Source: Malania oleifera | Lineage: Eukaryota > Streptophyta > Magnoliopsida > Santalales > Ximeniaceae | Assembly: GCF_029873635.1 (NCBI RefSeq) | Contig: NC_080418.1 | Location: 14,177,562-14,241,561 of the forward strand | Length of the DNA: 64,000 nucleotides | Direction: 5' to 3' | Shown here: piece after piece, positions 1 through 10,872 of the stretch | How positions within the stretch are numbered: position 1 is the stretch's first letter | Layout: every line of letters starts with the position of its first letter | Notes under the pieces: model-generated | The model's input: the letters and a program-made list of their open reading frames with translations, nothing else | Databases searched by the model: none | Told to the model about the DNA's origin: nothing | Position numbers and translations under genes: made by a program

Positions 1-240
1 GGTCGACCGAGTAGTTGGAGGGTCAGACACTTTATGATTTGGTCGACCTAGAACGATATGTTCAATTCAAAACGGTCAACCGAGCGAAGTCAACATGTTG
101 ATTTTTTACCAGTTCGGTCGACCAAGGCATTATAATGCCAAGGGTTCGATTGACCGAGACTTAGTCAATATTTTGGCTTTTTAGTCAACAGAGTGTTCGG
201 TCGACCAAGCTGGTTATTACTAGAAGGGTTCGATTGACCA
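1..240. repeat. GGTCGACCGA palindrome cluster in LTR S1
   Basis: Repeated variants of GGTCGACCGA occur about every 35-50 bp (near 1, 42, 76, 115, 148, 192 and 227). Some are decayed to GGTCAACC or GATTGACC, changes that are CpG to TpG/CpA. This is the U3 motif cluster of family S. Confidence 0.75.
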
Positions 241-619
241 AGGCTATTCAAAAACATAATTTTGACCCTTATTATGACCCTAAGTTTTATCCCTATTTGT
301 ATAAATGTGACATTCAATCTATGGTCATTGAGTTTATTCAACCTATCATGCATGTAATACATTAATTATTATAAACCATAATTATTACAGACCCAAATGA
401 AATGCAATTACAATAAACAAATGGTCTTCATTCTTTTTGTTTTTCTACCTCTTTGCTCTTCAAGTGTCATATGTGATGTGGTTTTTGCGTTCTTTATGGC
501 TTCTTTATGTTCCTACCCTTAGTGTATACAAAGAATGATCATGTTCAAAGAACTCTATGCACAGGTAAGAACCATTAGATTTGTCATAATCAAAAGAGAA
601 AGAACTTATAGAGTTAACA
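1..619 (-). mobile_element. Partial LTR, family S (copy S1), cut by the window edge
   Basis: This is the 5' part of an LTR lying in reverse orientation. Its end at 611-619 (GAGTTAACA) is the complement of the TGTTGACC/TGTTAACT start seen in the other copies. Positions 360-600 match 5070-5310 (copy S2) over a long stretch, including a shared 'tttgctcttcaagtg' core. Positions 1-240 hold the family's GTCGAC palindrome cluster. No coding sequence is seen. The other end and any TSD lie outside the window, so solo or full-length state cannot be told. Confidence 0.75.
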
Positions 620-1106
620 ATTTTAATCATATTATTTGACTTTTATTTGATTCAAGAACAAAAATGAGCATTAATTATTTTATTAAGTTTTTAATTTGTT
701 TTAATTTAAAAGTATTAATGAAATATGTTACTGGTTTTTAAATTTTTAGTCTTTTTTTGTCTTTTTATTTTCATTTCTATTTTTTACATTTCTATAATTT
801 TTTATAGTAATACTATTTCACCCTTAATTACTTAAATAAAAAAAATTATAAGCAATAAGTTTAATATATCATGATTAAAACTACTTTCTAAATCCAAGGC
901 ATACTTTTGTGTTTGTCGCTGGTCATAATTGCATTTGATGCATCGAGAGGTGTAGTTTTTATTTTTTTCAAGTGCAAATATAAGAAGTAATAATTATATA
1001 TCAACAAATCTATGTTAGTTTTTAGTTATAATTAAATATCATTTTTTATTTTTCCTTTTTATAATTCATTAAAAATACATTATATCTGAACTACACAACA
1101 AAATTA

Positions 1107-1153
<47 letters not shown>

Positions 1154-2666
1154 CATCCCTCTTAAAATTAAAAATTGAAATCTCCAATACAAAAATTTAA
1201 ACACTAACCAGATTGTTCCCAAAGAAATATATATTTTCTTCTTTTAACTTCTCTCTTCTTTTTTTTTTTTTTTATGTGACCCAAAGAAATTTTTTCATCT
1301 TATAGCATATATGTCTAAGACCTTAAGATTCCATTTGGAACTCGAGAAATACTAAGAAAATGAAAGGAAAATATCAAGAAATTCATATTTTTAAATTTAG
1401 TTATCAAGAAAAAAAAAGTGAACCATATCTATAAATAATATTTTGATTCTACACATCATTTATATTTGACTTTCTAATATTTTTCACATTAAAATATTTT
1501 TTTTTATTTTTGATAGTATTTAATTTAATTATATATATATATATATATATAAAATAAAAAATAAATTTCTTTCTTTTATTTTCCTTTCCTCTCTAAGTAA
1601 AATCCTATCATTTCTATATTTTTATGTTTGAGAACGTGGCCCAAACCAGATAAACTGATTAGAAGTGTCTATAGAATATAGGACTAGGCTTGGGCCTATG
1701 GGCTCAAGCTACTTGATGGGCCAGGTTGGGCCTGCATTAAATATTTTCTGCTTATTCACTATGTTGGCCCAGCCCAAACCCAATGTATTTTAAGTGTAGG
1801 TTATTTCTCTGTGACTTTTTAAAATAACATTTTAAAAGAAAACCTATGAAAAGAAATTTATTGATATTATTTTAAACATATTTAGCCTCTCCATAGACAA
1901 AAAAATTATTAGAAAAAAAATTAACTTTTGAGTATTGGTTAAAAAACCGTAAAGCGTCTAAAAATATTCGGTATATATTTTTAGAAAATATAATTAATGT
2001 TTTGATAGTTTTGCAATATTTGAAAGGAATTAAGAATAACAATGAAATAAAATAATTTGTTAGAGAAAAAGTTAGTTTTTAACTTTTAAAATTTTGAAAA
2101 CTATAACTTAAAAGTTCTCCAAAAAAAAGTTGAAAGTTAGTTTTTAAAAGTTGAAAAAACTAATTACCAAACACATTAAACATAACTTTTACTTTTAAAA
2201 ATGAAAAGTTGAAATAAAAAAGGCGCCAAACTTATTCTTAGTCGTCATGGTTAGCCGAGTTTAGTGTCTATTTATTGGCTATGTTTAGTGGTGGTAGTAA
2301 CAATGCCTTGAGAGAAATGAATTCTAATTTTTAAATTTAATTTATATACATTTGAATATAATACTTTTATATTATATTTTTTACTTTTTATGAAAATTAA
2401 ATTTAATATGTAAGTTCTAAACTTCAAATTCGAAAGATTAGGTTAAATTGTTTTGTAAATATATATCTAAACTAGAAGATGAAAGGATAGACATTTATTT
2501 TTCTTGGATAATTCATTTTTACTTTAGCAAGTTGGTACCACTTTATTTTATCTTTAAAAATATTGAAATGACACCATGGTCAAATTGAAAATGGTATCAT
2601 TTTGATTCCATCTATTTTATTAATAAATAATAAGAGGTCCTATTAGGCATTTTAAATTTAATAATT
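620..2666. other. AT-rich intergenic stretch without a gene
   Basis: No convincing coding sequence, TSD pair or terminal repeat was found. It holds A/T homopolymers, a (TA)n tract at about 1110-1152 and a shorter one near 1531-1550. A patch at 1680-1790 is rich in GGCCCA/TGGGCC words, which are site-II (TCP) motifs in plant promoters, but no adjacent gene is visible. Confidence 0.5.
1110..1152. repeat. (TA)n microsatellite
   Basis: Uninterrupted TA dinucleotide run of about 21 units. Confidence 0.9.
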
Positions 2667-2685
2667 AATAATGAGAGGTGCTATT

Positions 2686-2890
2686 TAAGGGTGGCTCTAG
2701 TGGTAAACTCAAGGTTGTTCTGGTTAAATCACTAGAGTTTGAGTCTTGGGGGTTACGACTTTTCATTTGAAATAATATCTTGGTATTTAAGTGAAGAAAG
2801 GTAGAGGGGCAAACACATTATCCTGATGGATTAGTTGAGTGTCCAAAGGGCATCAGACACCATCATAATAATAATGATAATAATAAAAAT
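2686..2890 (+). mobile_element. tRNA-related SINE, copy 1
   Basis: The left end carries a pol III-like A box (TGGCTCTAGTGG, about 2692) and a B box (GTTTGAGTC, about 2738). The body is about 200 bp and ends in an AT-rich ATAATAATA tail. Flanks 2667-2685 and 2891-2909 read as a 19-bp duplication beginning AATAATGAGA and ending CTATT, with three mismatches. A second copy of the same body is at 37564-37740. SINEs are non-coding and are moved by LINE enzymes. Confidence 0.7.
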
Positions 2891-2909
2891 AATAATGAGA
2901 AGCTCTATT

Positions 2910-3276
2910 AGACATTTTATAATTAACTAGTGTGGTGCACTACGTTTTATTTGACATTTTAAATTCTTTATGTGATTGAAATCTAAAAGGGCATGCTCTT
3001 CAAAAATTTTGTCCTAATGAACATATACATATTATTTCACTGTCATCCTACATAAGAATAATATATTATAAAAATTATTGTTTTAATATTATTTAAGCAG
3101 CATACCTCATTTTTAGGGGCAAAAAGATATATTAGAGTAGGAAGATCTGTAACTTGGTCTTTATTTGATACAATTTGCATATATTCAAAAGTTATACGTG
3201 TTTAACAAATGATATACATATTTGTACATTTGTATTCCCTTAGAATAAAGAAGAACCAGTGAAAAATAGTATAGAT
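2910..3276. other. AT-rich spacer, nothing recognised
   Basis: No open frame, RNA gene or repeat family was recognised between the SINE and the S2 LTR. Confidence 0.4.
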
Positions 3277-5310
3277 TGTTGTTTTTAGTGTAATCCCAAG
3301 AGGGTGATGAATTGAATATTTTAAAAATTCTAGGTCAAAATTCTAGCAAACAGTATTTCAAAACTTAGAGTCAATCTAAAGCACGTGTGAAATAAACAGA
3401 TAGATGATTCCACGATTAATTTACTCCAAATAAATTTAATCAAGCTGGCAAAAGATAGTAAAGCAGATAAGGTAAAAATGACACCAGATGTGTTATTGAG
3501 GTTCGACAACTGTGCCTACGTCCTCCGTCTCGTGCTCACAAGCCCAAGGATTCCACTAAAGCTCACTTGCGGGTGGAGCGACATTGGTTACAACACCCTT
3601 TCCTTACTGGGCAAGGGAAACCTCAAGTCAGATTAACAGGGCTGACCCCAACCTTTGCAATCGTTCCTTAAAGGGGCGGAGAATACCCACCTCAGGCCAC
3701 ACCTGGAATACAATCAATCAATATAAATTTTGAAAATCAATATAAATTTTGTGTACAACACAGATGCTTCTAAACTAAGCAGATACGTACACCAATAAGT
3801 ACAATACAACCAATGCACACACAGATGATAAGAATTTATGCTCAAGTGAGATTTGGTTAAGTAGTATTTCAGCTCTCAATAAATGTGTATATATTTGTAT
3901 ATAAGTGAGAGTGATTACCTTTGATTCAAGATAATGTAATCAGTATATAATCAAAGGAACTTTGAAACTCTAAGTGAATATCTCAACAAAATATTTTTCA
4001 AGTATTAAGCACAACCGAGATTAGGGTACAAGCAAGCTTTCAAATCTGACAATAAGGATGCCAAAACTCAAAAGCTAATATGAGTTCTTCCCAAATGATA
4101 TTTATCAATCAAATATAGTGAGAAGAACTTTAGCTTACTCTCAAAAAAATTATCAGACAATACAAGAATGTCAGAGTAATAAGCTTCAAAATAATGTATG
4201 TATGCACACAACAATGAGAATCAAACTCCCTTCAACTTACAATTAATTTTGCAAATGAGGAGTATAAGAAAATAATACTCTATGTTTTAAAATGATTTTG
4301 GCAAGTAAGAATATGAGAGAGTATCAAATATAGGCTTGAAAATGTGGAGTATAAGCATTTGGGGTTCAAGAAAATTCAGAGAGAATTTTTGCTAATTATA
4401 ATGCTAATTGTGTGTTAATATGGACAAATGAGGGGTATATATAGAATTCTTTTAATTTTAGACCGTTAAGGATACAGAGGGAATTTTGGAAAAAGTTTAA
4501 TTAAAATAAACTCCTATTTAACGCGGTAAAAATATGTGAACCCGAGAGGTTTGGTCGCCTGGAGCTATGAGCCGGTCGCCCAAACAGACACAATAAATTT
4601 GAAAGATCTTGTGGGTTCAGTTAATTGATCACTATGTCGATTGGCCGAGTCAAGGCGATTTTCCAAACCTTCGTAGATTCGGCCGCTTGGCCTAATGTTC
4701 TATTACCCAAATGGTCAAGCTCGGTCGGCCAATCAATTTTAAACCTTGACGTTCGGTCTACTGAGGTAGATGTGTCAGTCTGGGATTTGGTTTCAGGTGC
4801 CCAGGGAAGATACGTGTTCAACAGGATGGTCGCCCGACCTCTTTTAAAAAATCTTTAACAAATAGCTTCGGCCAGCCAAAATTGAACTCCTAAGGTTCGG
4901 TCGATAGGGGCTTTTTGAGGTTACATATTTTGCCTTGTTTTTTTTTTTTTGAACTTATTCAACCATGTGTGAATAAGTTATGACATTTTAACTCAAGGGA
5001 TTTTGGTTTCTATGGTTATTCTATGGTCTTTTGAGCATAAGATCCTATCATTCATGCAGTGCATTATTACAGACCATCAATATTACAGACCAAAAATTGA
5101 ATTACAATAACAATAAAGAAAATTGGTCTGCATTCCCTTTTGCTCTTCAAGTGCCAATCATGTGATACGATATTTGTGGTCTTTATAACTACCTTTTGTC
5201 CTTACCATCCGCGCATGCTAAGAATTAACCATGTTCATAAGCTCAGTGCACAAGTAAGAAACAACGTGATTTGTCATTATTAAAATGGGATCGAACTCAT
5301 AGAGTCAATA
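3277..5310 (-). mobile_element. Solo LTR, family S (copy S2)
   Basis: Read on the minus strand, the LTR starts at 5310 and ends at 3277; its plus-strand left end (about 3277-3315, with TAATCCCAAGAGGG) is the complement of the right ends of S3 (16160-16187) and S4 (56600-56626). Length is about 2.03 kb. Flanks 3272-3276 (TAGAT) and 5311-5315 (TATAT) form a possible 5-bp TSD with one mismatch, and no internal retroelement genes adjoin, so it is called solo. In element orientation the motif cluster (4915 to 4540) precedes a TATA-like TATATATAG near 4436-4444. No protein is encoded. Confidence 0.75.
4540..4915. repeat. Degenerate GGTCG(A/C)CC cluster in S2 U3
   Basis: Variants such as GGTCGCC, CGGTCGGCC and GGTCGATA are spaced through this part of the LTR, about 100 bp or more upstream (in LTR orientation) of the TATA-like box near 4440. 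It is more decayed than in S4. Confidence 0.6.
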
Positions 5311-5986
5311 TATATAATGTCATGGAGATTCAATTTGATGAAACGAAAAGAAAAATTACAAAAATTCAAAAGAAATCAAATTTCAATTAATTATTTGAAT
5401 TCTTCAAATTAACACTAGACAACTTCTCAATCATTGGTGCTCTTTGTGCATCAATCTTCATGGAAGTATATGTCATGATTGGTTTTGGCACCTCTAGGAG
5501 ATTGGTACAAGAAGTGGAAGCTCGATGTTGTTTTAAAGTAGTGGCACAATAGTGATATAAAATATGAAGGTTATTTCGCAAGTAAACCTCTTCTAATCAA
5601 GTGTCTTGCTACAAAGCTTGTAGTAGGTGACTCTAGAAGTGAAATCAAAAGGTTGTCCGATCACAATAATTTAAGTAGTGAATTTCTCTTTCTTGATAAT
5701 GTTTATTTTTTTCACTAATTAATTTGTTGTACTATCATACTAACTATATAACAAGAGAACAAATCAACTTAAGGATGTGTAGTTTTCTTGAATTTTCTTA
5801 ACCAATGTGTTTGGTAAAAATAAAACTTCTAGCAATCTCATGCGAATATAACTGTGATTAACTTTCTAAATCAACCTAAAATTGCCCTTGGTTTCTAGAT
5901 TTTTTTTTTAAAAAAAAGAAAGTGAAAGTAAAGAAAGAAGAATTGTAACTATTTTGCAAAATCACAATTCTATATATATATATATA
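5311..5986. other. Spacer between S2 and the gag-bearing element
   Basis: AT-rich sequence with no recognised gene. It ends in a (TA)n run (5971-5986) into which the next element inserted. Confidence 0.4.
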
Positions 5987-6317
5987 TGATACACCCAAAA
6001 TAATCTAACCAATGAGGGTAGGTCAACACCTGTCTCGCGCCTTCTCCGAGTTAGACATTTTGACGAGTGATCAGCTCCAACCCAATAAAGAGAAGGAGGG
6101 ATCCACGCCAGAAACTTAAATAGCCGAGTAATAGGTACAAACACTTTATGACTGGGGAGCGATTCACGCCCCCGCGCAATAAATACGAACCAACCTATGG
6201 TCAGCTCGAGCCCCTATAAGAAGGGATCTGGAGAAGAGGCCAAGGTAAGTCATTCTACCTATTCTACTGTTGCATTCAGCCTCTCTAGAGCAACCCTGCT
6301 AATTTTACCCCACAATA
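5987..6317 (+). repeat. 5' LTR of element C
   Basis: Starts TGATACACCC and ends ...CACAATA, where the 3' copy ends ...GCAACA (one C-to-T change at the terminal CA). It is near-identical to 9266-9596 along its length. A stretch near 6112-6126 (AAATAGCCGAG) occurs in both copies. The LTR is short for a gypsy element. Confidence 0.9.
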
Positions 6318-6318
6318 G

Positions 6319-6338
6319 TTGGCGTCGTCTGTGGGAAC
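6319..6338 (+). other. Primer-binding-site-like sequence of element C
   Basis: TTGGCGTCGTCTGTGGGAA directly follows the 5' LTR. It resembles the TTGGCGCCGT... primer sites common after plant gypsy LTRs, with one C-to-T change. The tRNA primer is not assigned with certainty. Confidence 0.65.
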
Positions 6339-6389
6339 CTGCTTTTGAGAGGCGATCATATTTTGCTCTCGACTTTCGACATTCAGGTA

Positions 6390-7457
6390 ATGCCGACCTC
6401 ACACAGTTCTACTTCCATCCCTGCTACGAGAAAAAAATCGTCCCAGTCCATCCACTCCACACCCGCACAACCAACGGGTGTCAGCAGGGAGGAATTCTTC
6501 GCTTTCCAAAAGGAAATGAAGGGTATGCTCAACCAACTCTTACAACAAAAGAGTCAGGAAGGGCACGTCCTCCACCAACAGCAAGAGAGCCCTAGTACAG
6601 ACAAGAAAGCTGACAAACCAAAGGAGAACGAGGAAAAAATCTGCCTCAACAAGATGGTAGAGGATGCAGACAGCATAGATGTCAACCAACCAAGATCCAC
6701 AGAGCTCGAAGAAAGGATCAAGAAAATAGATCACATAGAAAAGATGATGAAAGAGGGCAGAACCAAAACCTTCTACGGGGAAGCGTCCCTGAGGTCCTCA
6801 AAGCCACCATTCAACAAAGAGATCATGGAGGCTCCACTGCCAAATAGATTCAAGATGCCCACCTTCGAAAGGTACGAAGGTCTGTCCGACCCAATTGATC
6901 ATCTGGACACCTTTAAGATGGTGATGCAGCTGCAAGGGGCTCCAGGCGCCATCATGTGCCGAGCCTTTGCAACAACCCTTAAGGGTACTGCAAGAGACTA
7001 GTACCGAACTCTGTGACCAGGATCGATCGGTTCCTTCTTAGAGATGGAACAACTATTCACCAGCCATTTCCTTAGTAGTTGGAGAATTAATAAAACAACG
7101 GGTCATCTCATGAGTATGGCGCAAGGAGAGCATGAGACTCTAAAGATATTTATGCACCGCTTCAACACGGCCACCCTAGAAATCCGCAACTTAGACATGG
7201 GGGTGGCTTTAGCAGCCTTGATAATGGCTCTTCAGCTCGGAAGTTTCTTATACTCTCTAGGGAAAAAGTCACCGGTGGATATGGGGGAGCTAATGGCTCG
7301 AGCATAGAAATACATTAACCTGGAGGAGATGATGGACACAAGAGGAAGTCGCATAGAACGGAAAAGTAGTGGTAGGGAGACGGGAGAATCCTATAGATTC
7401 GCAAAAAGAAAAGAGGCTAGCACACTACACGCAAGCCCAGCAGATGAGCACGACTCA
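6390..7457 (+). pseudogene. Decayed gag of Tat/Ogre-type Ty3-gypsy, element C
   Basis: Gag forms the capsid shell of a retrotransposon particle. The first open stretch runs to a stop at about 7000; the likely start is the ATG at 6390 rather than 6345, because it lies just past the leader. The segment around 6835-6995 has the Tat-lineage gag signature (APLPNRFKMP, then DPIDHLDTFK and MCRAFATTLKG). After in-frame stops at the expected tryptophan positions, the match resumes at 7044-7307 (LFTSHFLSSW, FMHRFNTATLE, then a GSFLYSL core). It ends where the tandem arrays begin. No zinc knuckle, protease, reverse transcriptase (RT) or integrase is present between this and the 3' LTR. Glutamine- and lysine-rich sequence fills the first 150 residues. 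Confidence 0.8.
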
Positions 7458-7985
7458 TTAAGCATCAAAGGCCCAAATGACGAGCACGATTCGGAAGGCC
7501 AAAAACAGCCTAAGCATATGAGCATGACTCATTAGGCATAGAGGCCAAACTGACGAGCACGACTCGTAAGGCCAAAAACAGCCCAACAGATGAGCACGAC
7601 TCATTAAGTATCAAAGGCCTAAATGACGAGCACGACTTGTGAGGCCAAAAAAGCCCAATAAATGAGCACGACTCATTACGCATCAAAGGCCCAAATGACG
7701 AGCACGACTCGTGAGGCAAAAAAAGCCCAGTAGATGAGCATGACTCACTACGCATCAAAAGCCCAAATGATGAGCACGACTCATGAGGCCAAAAAAGCCC
7801 AGTAGATGAGCATGACTCATTACACATAAAAGGCCCAAATGACGAGCACGACTCATTAGGCTAAAAAAGCCCAGCAAATGAGCACAACTTATTAGGCAAA
7901 GAGGTCAAAATGATGAGTACGACTCATAAGGCCCATATCAACCCAACAAATGAGCACAACTCAATAGGTATAAATGGCCACGAAG
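7430..7985 (+). repeat. Tandem array 1: 72-bp unit made of two 36-bp halves
   Basis: GATGAGCACGACTCATTA-type half-units alternate with GACGAGCACGACTCGTGA-type half-units. Successive 'ATGAGCA' starts at about 7589, 7661, 7733 and 7805 give a 72-bp period. Spacers contain AAAGGCCCAAATGA and AAAAAAGCCCAG. Copies at the edges are more degraded. Confidence 0.85.
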
Positions 7986-8435
7986 CTGCTCGGTAAGATC
8001 AGTTCGGCCAAATTCGGTCCATGATTCGGCTCGGCAAGTCCGCTCCGTAAAAGTGCTCCATGAAGTTGCTAGGTGAAATTAGTTAAGCAAAATTCACTTT
8101 ATAAGCCAACCCGGTACGAGCTCCTCCTCAAGCTTGCTCGGCAAGCCCCGCACTGAGAAATTGCTCCATGAAGTAGCTCAGCGAAATCAGTTTTACAAAA
8201 TTCACTTCATGAGTCAGCTCGGCAAGAGCCTCTCCTCTAAGTTGCTCCATGAACTTGCTCGCTGAAATCAGTTCGAAAAAATACGCTGCATGGATCAGCT
8301 CGGCAAGCTTGCTCGGCAAGTCTCGTTCCCCATAGTTGCTCCATGAAACCGCTCGTCGAAATCAGTTCGACAAAAATCTTCCACGGGGCAACTCATTAAA
8401 AAGTCCTCTAAGGAGCAGCTCGGACAACTCGGAAA
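7986..8435 (+). repeat. Degenerate tandem array between arrays 1 and 2
   Basis: A repeated element with GAAATCAGTT...CAAAATTC and GCTCCATGAAGTTGCTC recurs near 7989, 8069, 8174, 8257 and 8350, with irregular spacing of 80-105 bp. It is related in wording (CTCGGCAAG, CTCCATGA) to array 2 and may be its older edge. Confidence 0.6.
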
Positions 8436-8439
8436 AATG

Positions 8440-9150
8440 CTCCATGGATAAACTCAGACAGATCAGCCAACTTTCCTTCATGAAGCAAGTCGGATAGGTC
8501 GGCAAAAAATTTCCTTCATGGAGCAGCTTGGATAGCTTGGCCAATTTCCCTCCATGAAACAGGTCGGACAGGTCGGCCAACTCCATTCATTGAGCAGGTC
8601 GAATAGGTCGATAAAAAATTCCTCCATCAAGCAGCTTGGACAGTTCGGCCAATTTCCCTCCATGGAATAGGTCGGATAGGTCTGCCAACTTCCCTTCATG
8701 AAGCAGGTCGGACAGGTCGGTAAAAAAATTTCCTTCATAGAGCAGCTCGGACAACTCGACCAATTTCCCTCCATGGAACAGGTTAGACAGGTTGGCCAAC
8801 TTTCCTTCATGGAGCAGGTCGGACAGGTCGGCAAAAAAATTTCCTTCATTGAGCAGCTCGGACAGTTCGACCAATTTCCCCCCATGGAACAAGTCGGACA
8901 GGTCGGCCAACTTCCCTTCATGGAGTAGGTTAGACAGATCGGCAAAAAATTTCCTTCATGGAGCAGCTTGGACAGCTCGACCAATTTCCCTCCATGGAAC
9001 AGGTTGGACAGGTCGGCAAAATTTCCCTCCATGGAACAGGTTGGACAAGTCGGCAAAATTCCCTCCATAGAGCAGCTCTGACAGCTCGGCAAAAGTCCCT
9101 CTGTGGAGCAACTCGGACAGCTCGACAAAACAGCTCGGCAACTCGTTCGG
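8440..9150 (+). repeat. Tandem array 2: 110-bp higher-order unit of three ~37-bp monomers
   Basis: Monomers share CCATGGAGCAGxTCGGACAG. Three kinds alternate, ending TCGGCAAAAAATTT, CTCGACCAATTTCC and GTCGGCCAACTTCC. The A-rich monomer recurs near 8498, 8607, 8718, 8828 and 8938, a period of about 110 bp. The array lacks stops over long runs in several frames on both strands, which produces long repetitive open frames that are probably not genes. Confidence 0.85.
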
Positions 9151-9245
9151 TAAAACACGCCCAAAAAAAAGAGGGGGGGGGGATTAAACCTTCTAAGGGG
9201 AAAGATGCAGACAAAGCAATTATTCAAAATTTCGTCCAGAAATTT

Positions 9246-9260
9246 GAAACTGAGGGGGGG
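9246..9260 (+). other. Polypurine tract of element C
   Basis: GAAACTGAGGGGGGG lies six bases before the 3' LTR start, the place where plus-strand DNA synthesis is primed. A second G run is at about 9171-9181. Confidence 0.7.
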
Positions 9261-9265
9261 ACAAC

Positions 9266-9596
9266 TGATACACCCAAAATAATTTAACCAATGAGGGCAG
9301 GTCAACACCTGTCTCGCGCCTTCTTCGGGTCAGACATTTTGACAAGTGGTTAGCTCCAACCCAATAAAGAGGAGGAGAGATCCACGCCAGCGGTTTAAAT
9401 AGCCGAGTAATAGGTGCAAGCACTTTATGACTGGGGAGCGATTCATGCCCCTGCGCAATAAATACGAACCAACCTATGGTCAACTCGAGCCCCTATAAGA
9501 AGGGATCTGGAGAAAAGGCCAAGGTAAGTCATTCTACCTATTCTACTGTTGCATTCAACCTCTCTAGAGCAACCCTACTAATTTTACCCCGCAACA
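9266..9596 (+). repeat. 3' LTR of element C
   Basis: 331 bp, TGATACACCC to GCAACA, the same length as the 5' LTR. The few differences seen by eye are mostly transitions (for example AATCTAACC versus AATTTAACC at the start). Confidence 0.9.
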
Positions 9597-9601
9597 ATAT
9601 A

Positions 9602-10872
9602 TATTTCATTGCATATCCTAGTGATCCAATTGTGTTCAGAGTCAAAACTATCGAATAATAATAATAGAAGCAATTGAAAGAAAAATTTGTGAACACAATG
9701 TTTGTGAAATGAGGATCATTTCTGCAATCATCTCAATTTTTTTTTTTTTCTAAATATTAGTCTCACCCTCGAAGAGAAAAGATGAAACTAAAGGAACTGT
9801 GTAAAAAGAAAAAAACCAAAAAATAAAAAGGAAAAAGAAATCATATCGAGCAATGCCAAATGAAATCCAACCATTGTTTGGATTCATTAATAATCAAAGT
9901 TTTGTTAAAGGTGTTAAGAGTGGTTGGGATTAGCAAAAAGGAATTGCTTTGGTAAGTTTTAAAATAGGAAACTTGAAGAGAGACCTTTATCTAGCACTTT
10001 TTCCATGTAAATACATATATGGAAAGATGAAAGGAACAACATACTATTGCAAGAAATAAAATGAAATAGCATGACTACCCTGTATTGGGAAGAAAAGGTA
10101 GAACAACAAATAAAAGCACCAAATAGCAAATAAAAACAAAGGAAAAAATACAATGAAAAAAAAACTCAAACAATACAACAAGTTAGCCATGCATACTCAA
10201 TCAGGAAATTATTATTAGCTTCACTACACAAATCAAGATAACTGAAAACAAGACAAGCTTAATAAAATAACAAAAACTTAAGCAACTGCTATAGGCTTTA
10301 GTTAAGACATCTTTGCATATGCTATTTGGTGGGATTAAAAATGGAGTAGTATGGGGTTCTTTGATCCAATTGTAGATTATCAGCAAAATAAAGAGAAAGT
10401 TATTATCCACTAGATTCTTGTAACAATAATAAATAATTTAAAGTCACCACCAAAATAAGAAAAAAGTATACAAGAAGGGAAAACAAAGAGTTTCAATAGG
10501 ACAATATAATCAGTTAAAAGTCACTATCCTTTTGAAAGATAATTGAATAATAATTAGACATACCTTTCAACATAAAAAGTATCTACTCAAAATTTTACAT
10601 TGATGGTAACTACAATGACAATCCTAAATGACTTGAACATAGTAGCAAAAAGGACTTGTCCTATAAAGGTCCACACTGATCGACCTAAGTTACACAATAG
10701 GAGAGAGAGTCCATTTCTCGTCCCTTCACACCCTCTTCAAAGATTCAAACTTTAAATTTCCAACAAGAGATTTACAAATTTTAAACTATGGGATCCCTCC
10801 TAAGAAACTTATAAACTACATATTATAATAAGAATAGTTAAAACCATTATACAAATCATTTTTTTAGTAGAA
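9602..10872. other. AT-rich stretch without a recognised gene
   Basis: Open frames are short and of AT-rich composition. Nothing with a recognisable domain, RNA gene or terminal repeat was seen. Confidence 0.4.

Larger units (their letters stand above)
5987..9596 (+). mobile_element. Non-autonomous LTR retrotransposon with gag only (TR-GAG-like, element C)
   Basis: A complete 3.6-kb element: two direct LTRs of equal length (331 bp), an internal start with a primer-binding-like site, one gag-type region, tandem arrays where pol would be, and a polypurine tract before the 3' LTR. Flanks are ATATA on both sides (5982-5986, 9597-9601), though the left one is inside a TA run, which weakens it as TSD proof. 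The gag matches the Tat/Ogre branch of Ty3-gypsy. Gag-only elements of this build are known in plants as TR-GAG and must borrow pol functions from autonomous partners. Gag here is broken, so this copy is dead as a protein source. Confidence 0.85.

Noticed and set aside
7430-9150. CRISPR-like regular repeats
   Set aside because: Plant nuclear DNA; tandem units directly abut, with no unique spacers and no cas genes.
8478-9308. 276-codon minus-strand frame as a Cys-rich repeat protein gene
   Set aside because: It lies inside tandem array 2 and the 3' LTR of a retrotransposon, and openness follows from the repeat unit. Kept only as a low-interest finding.
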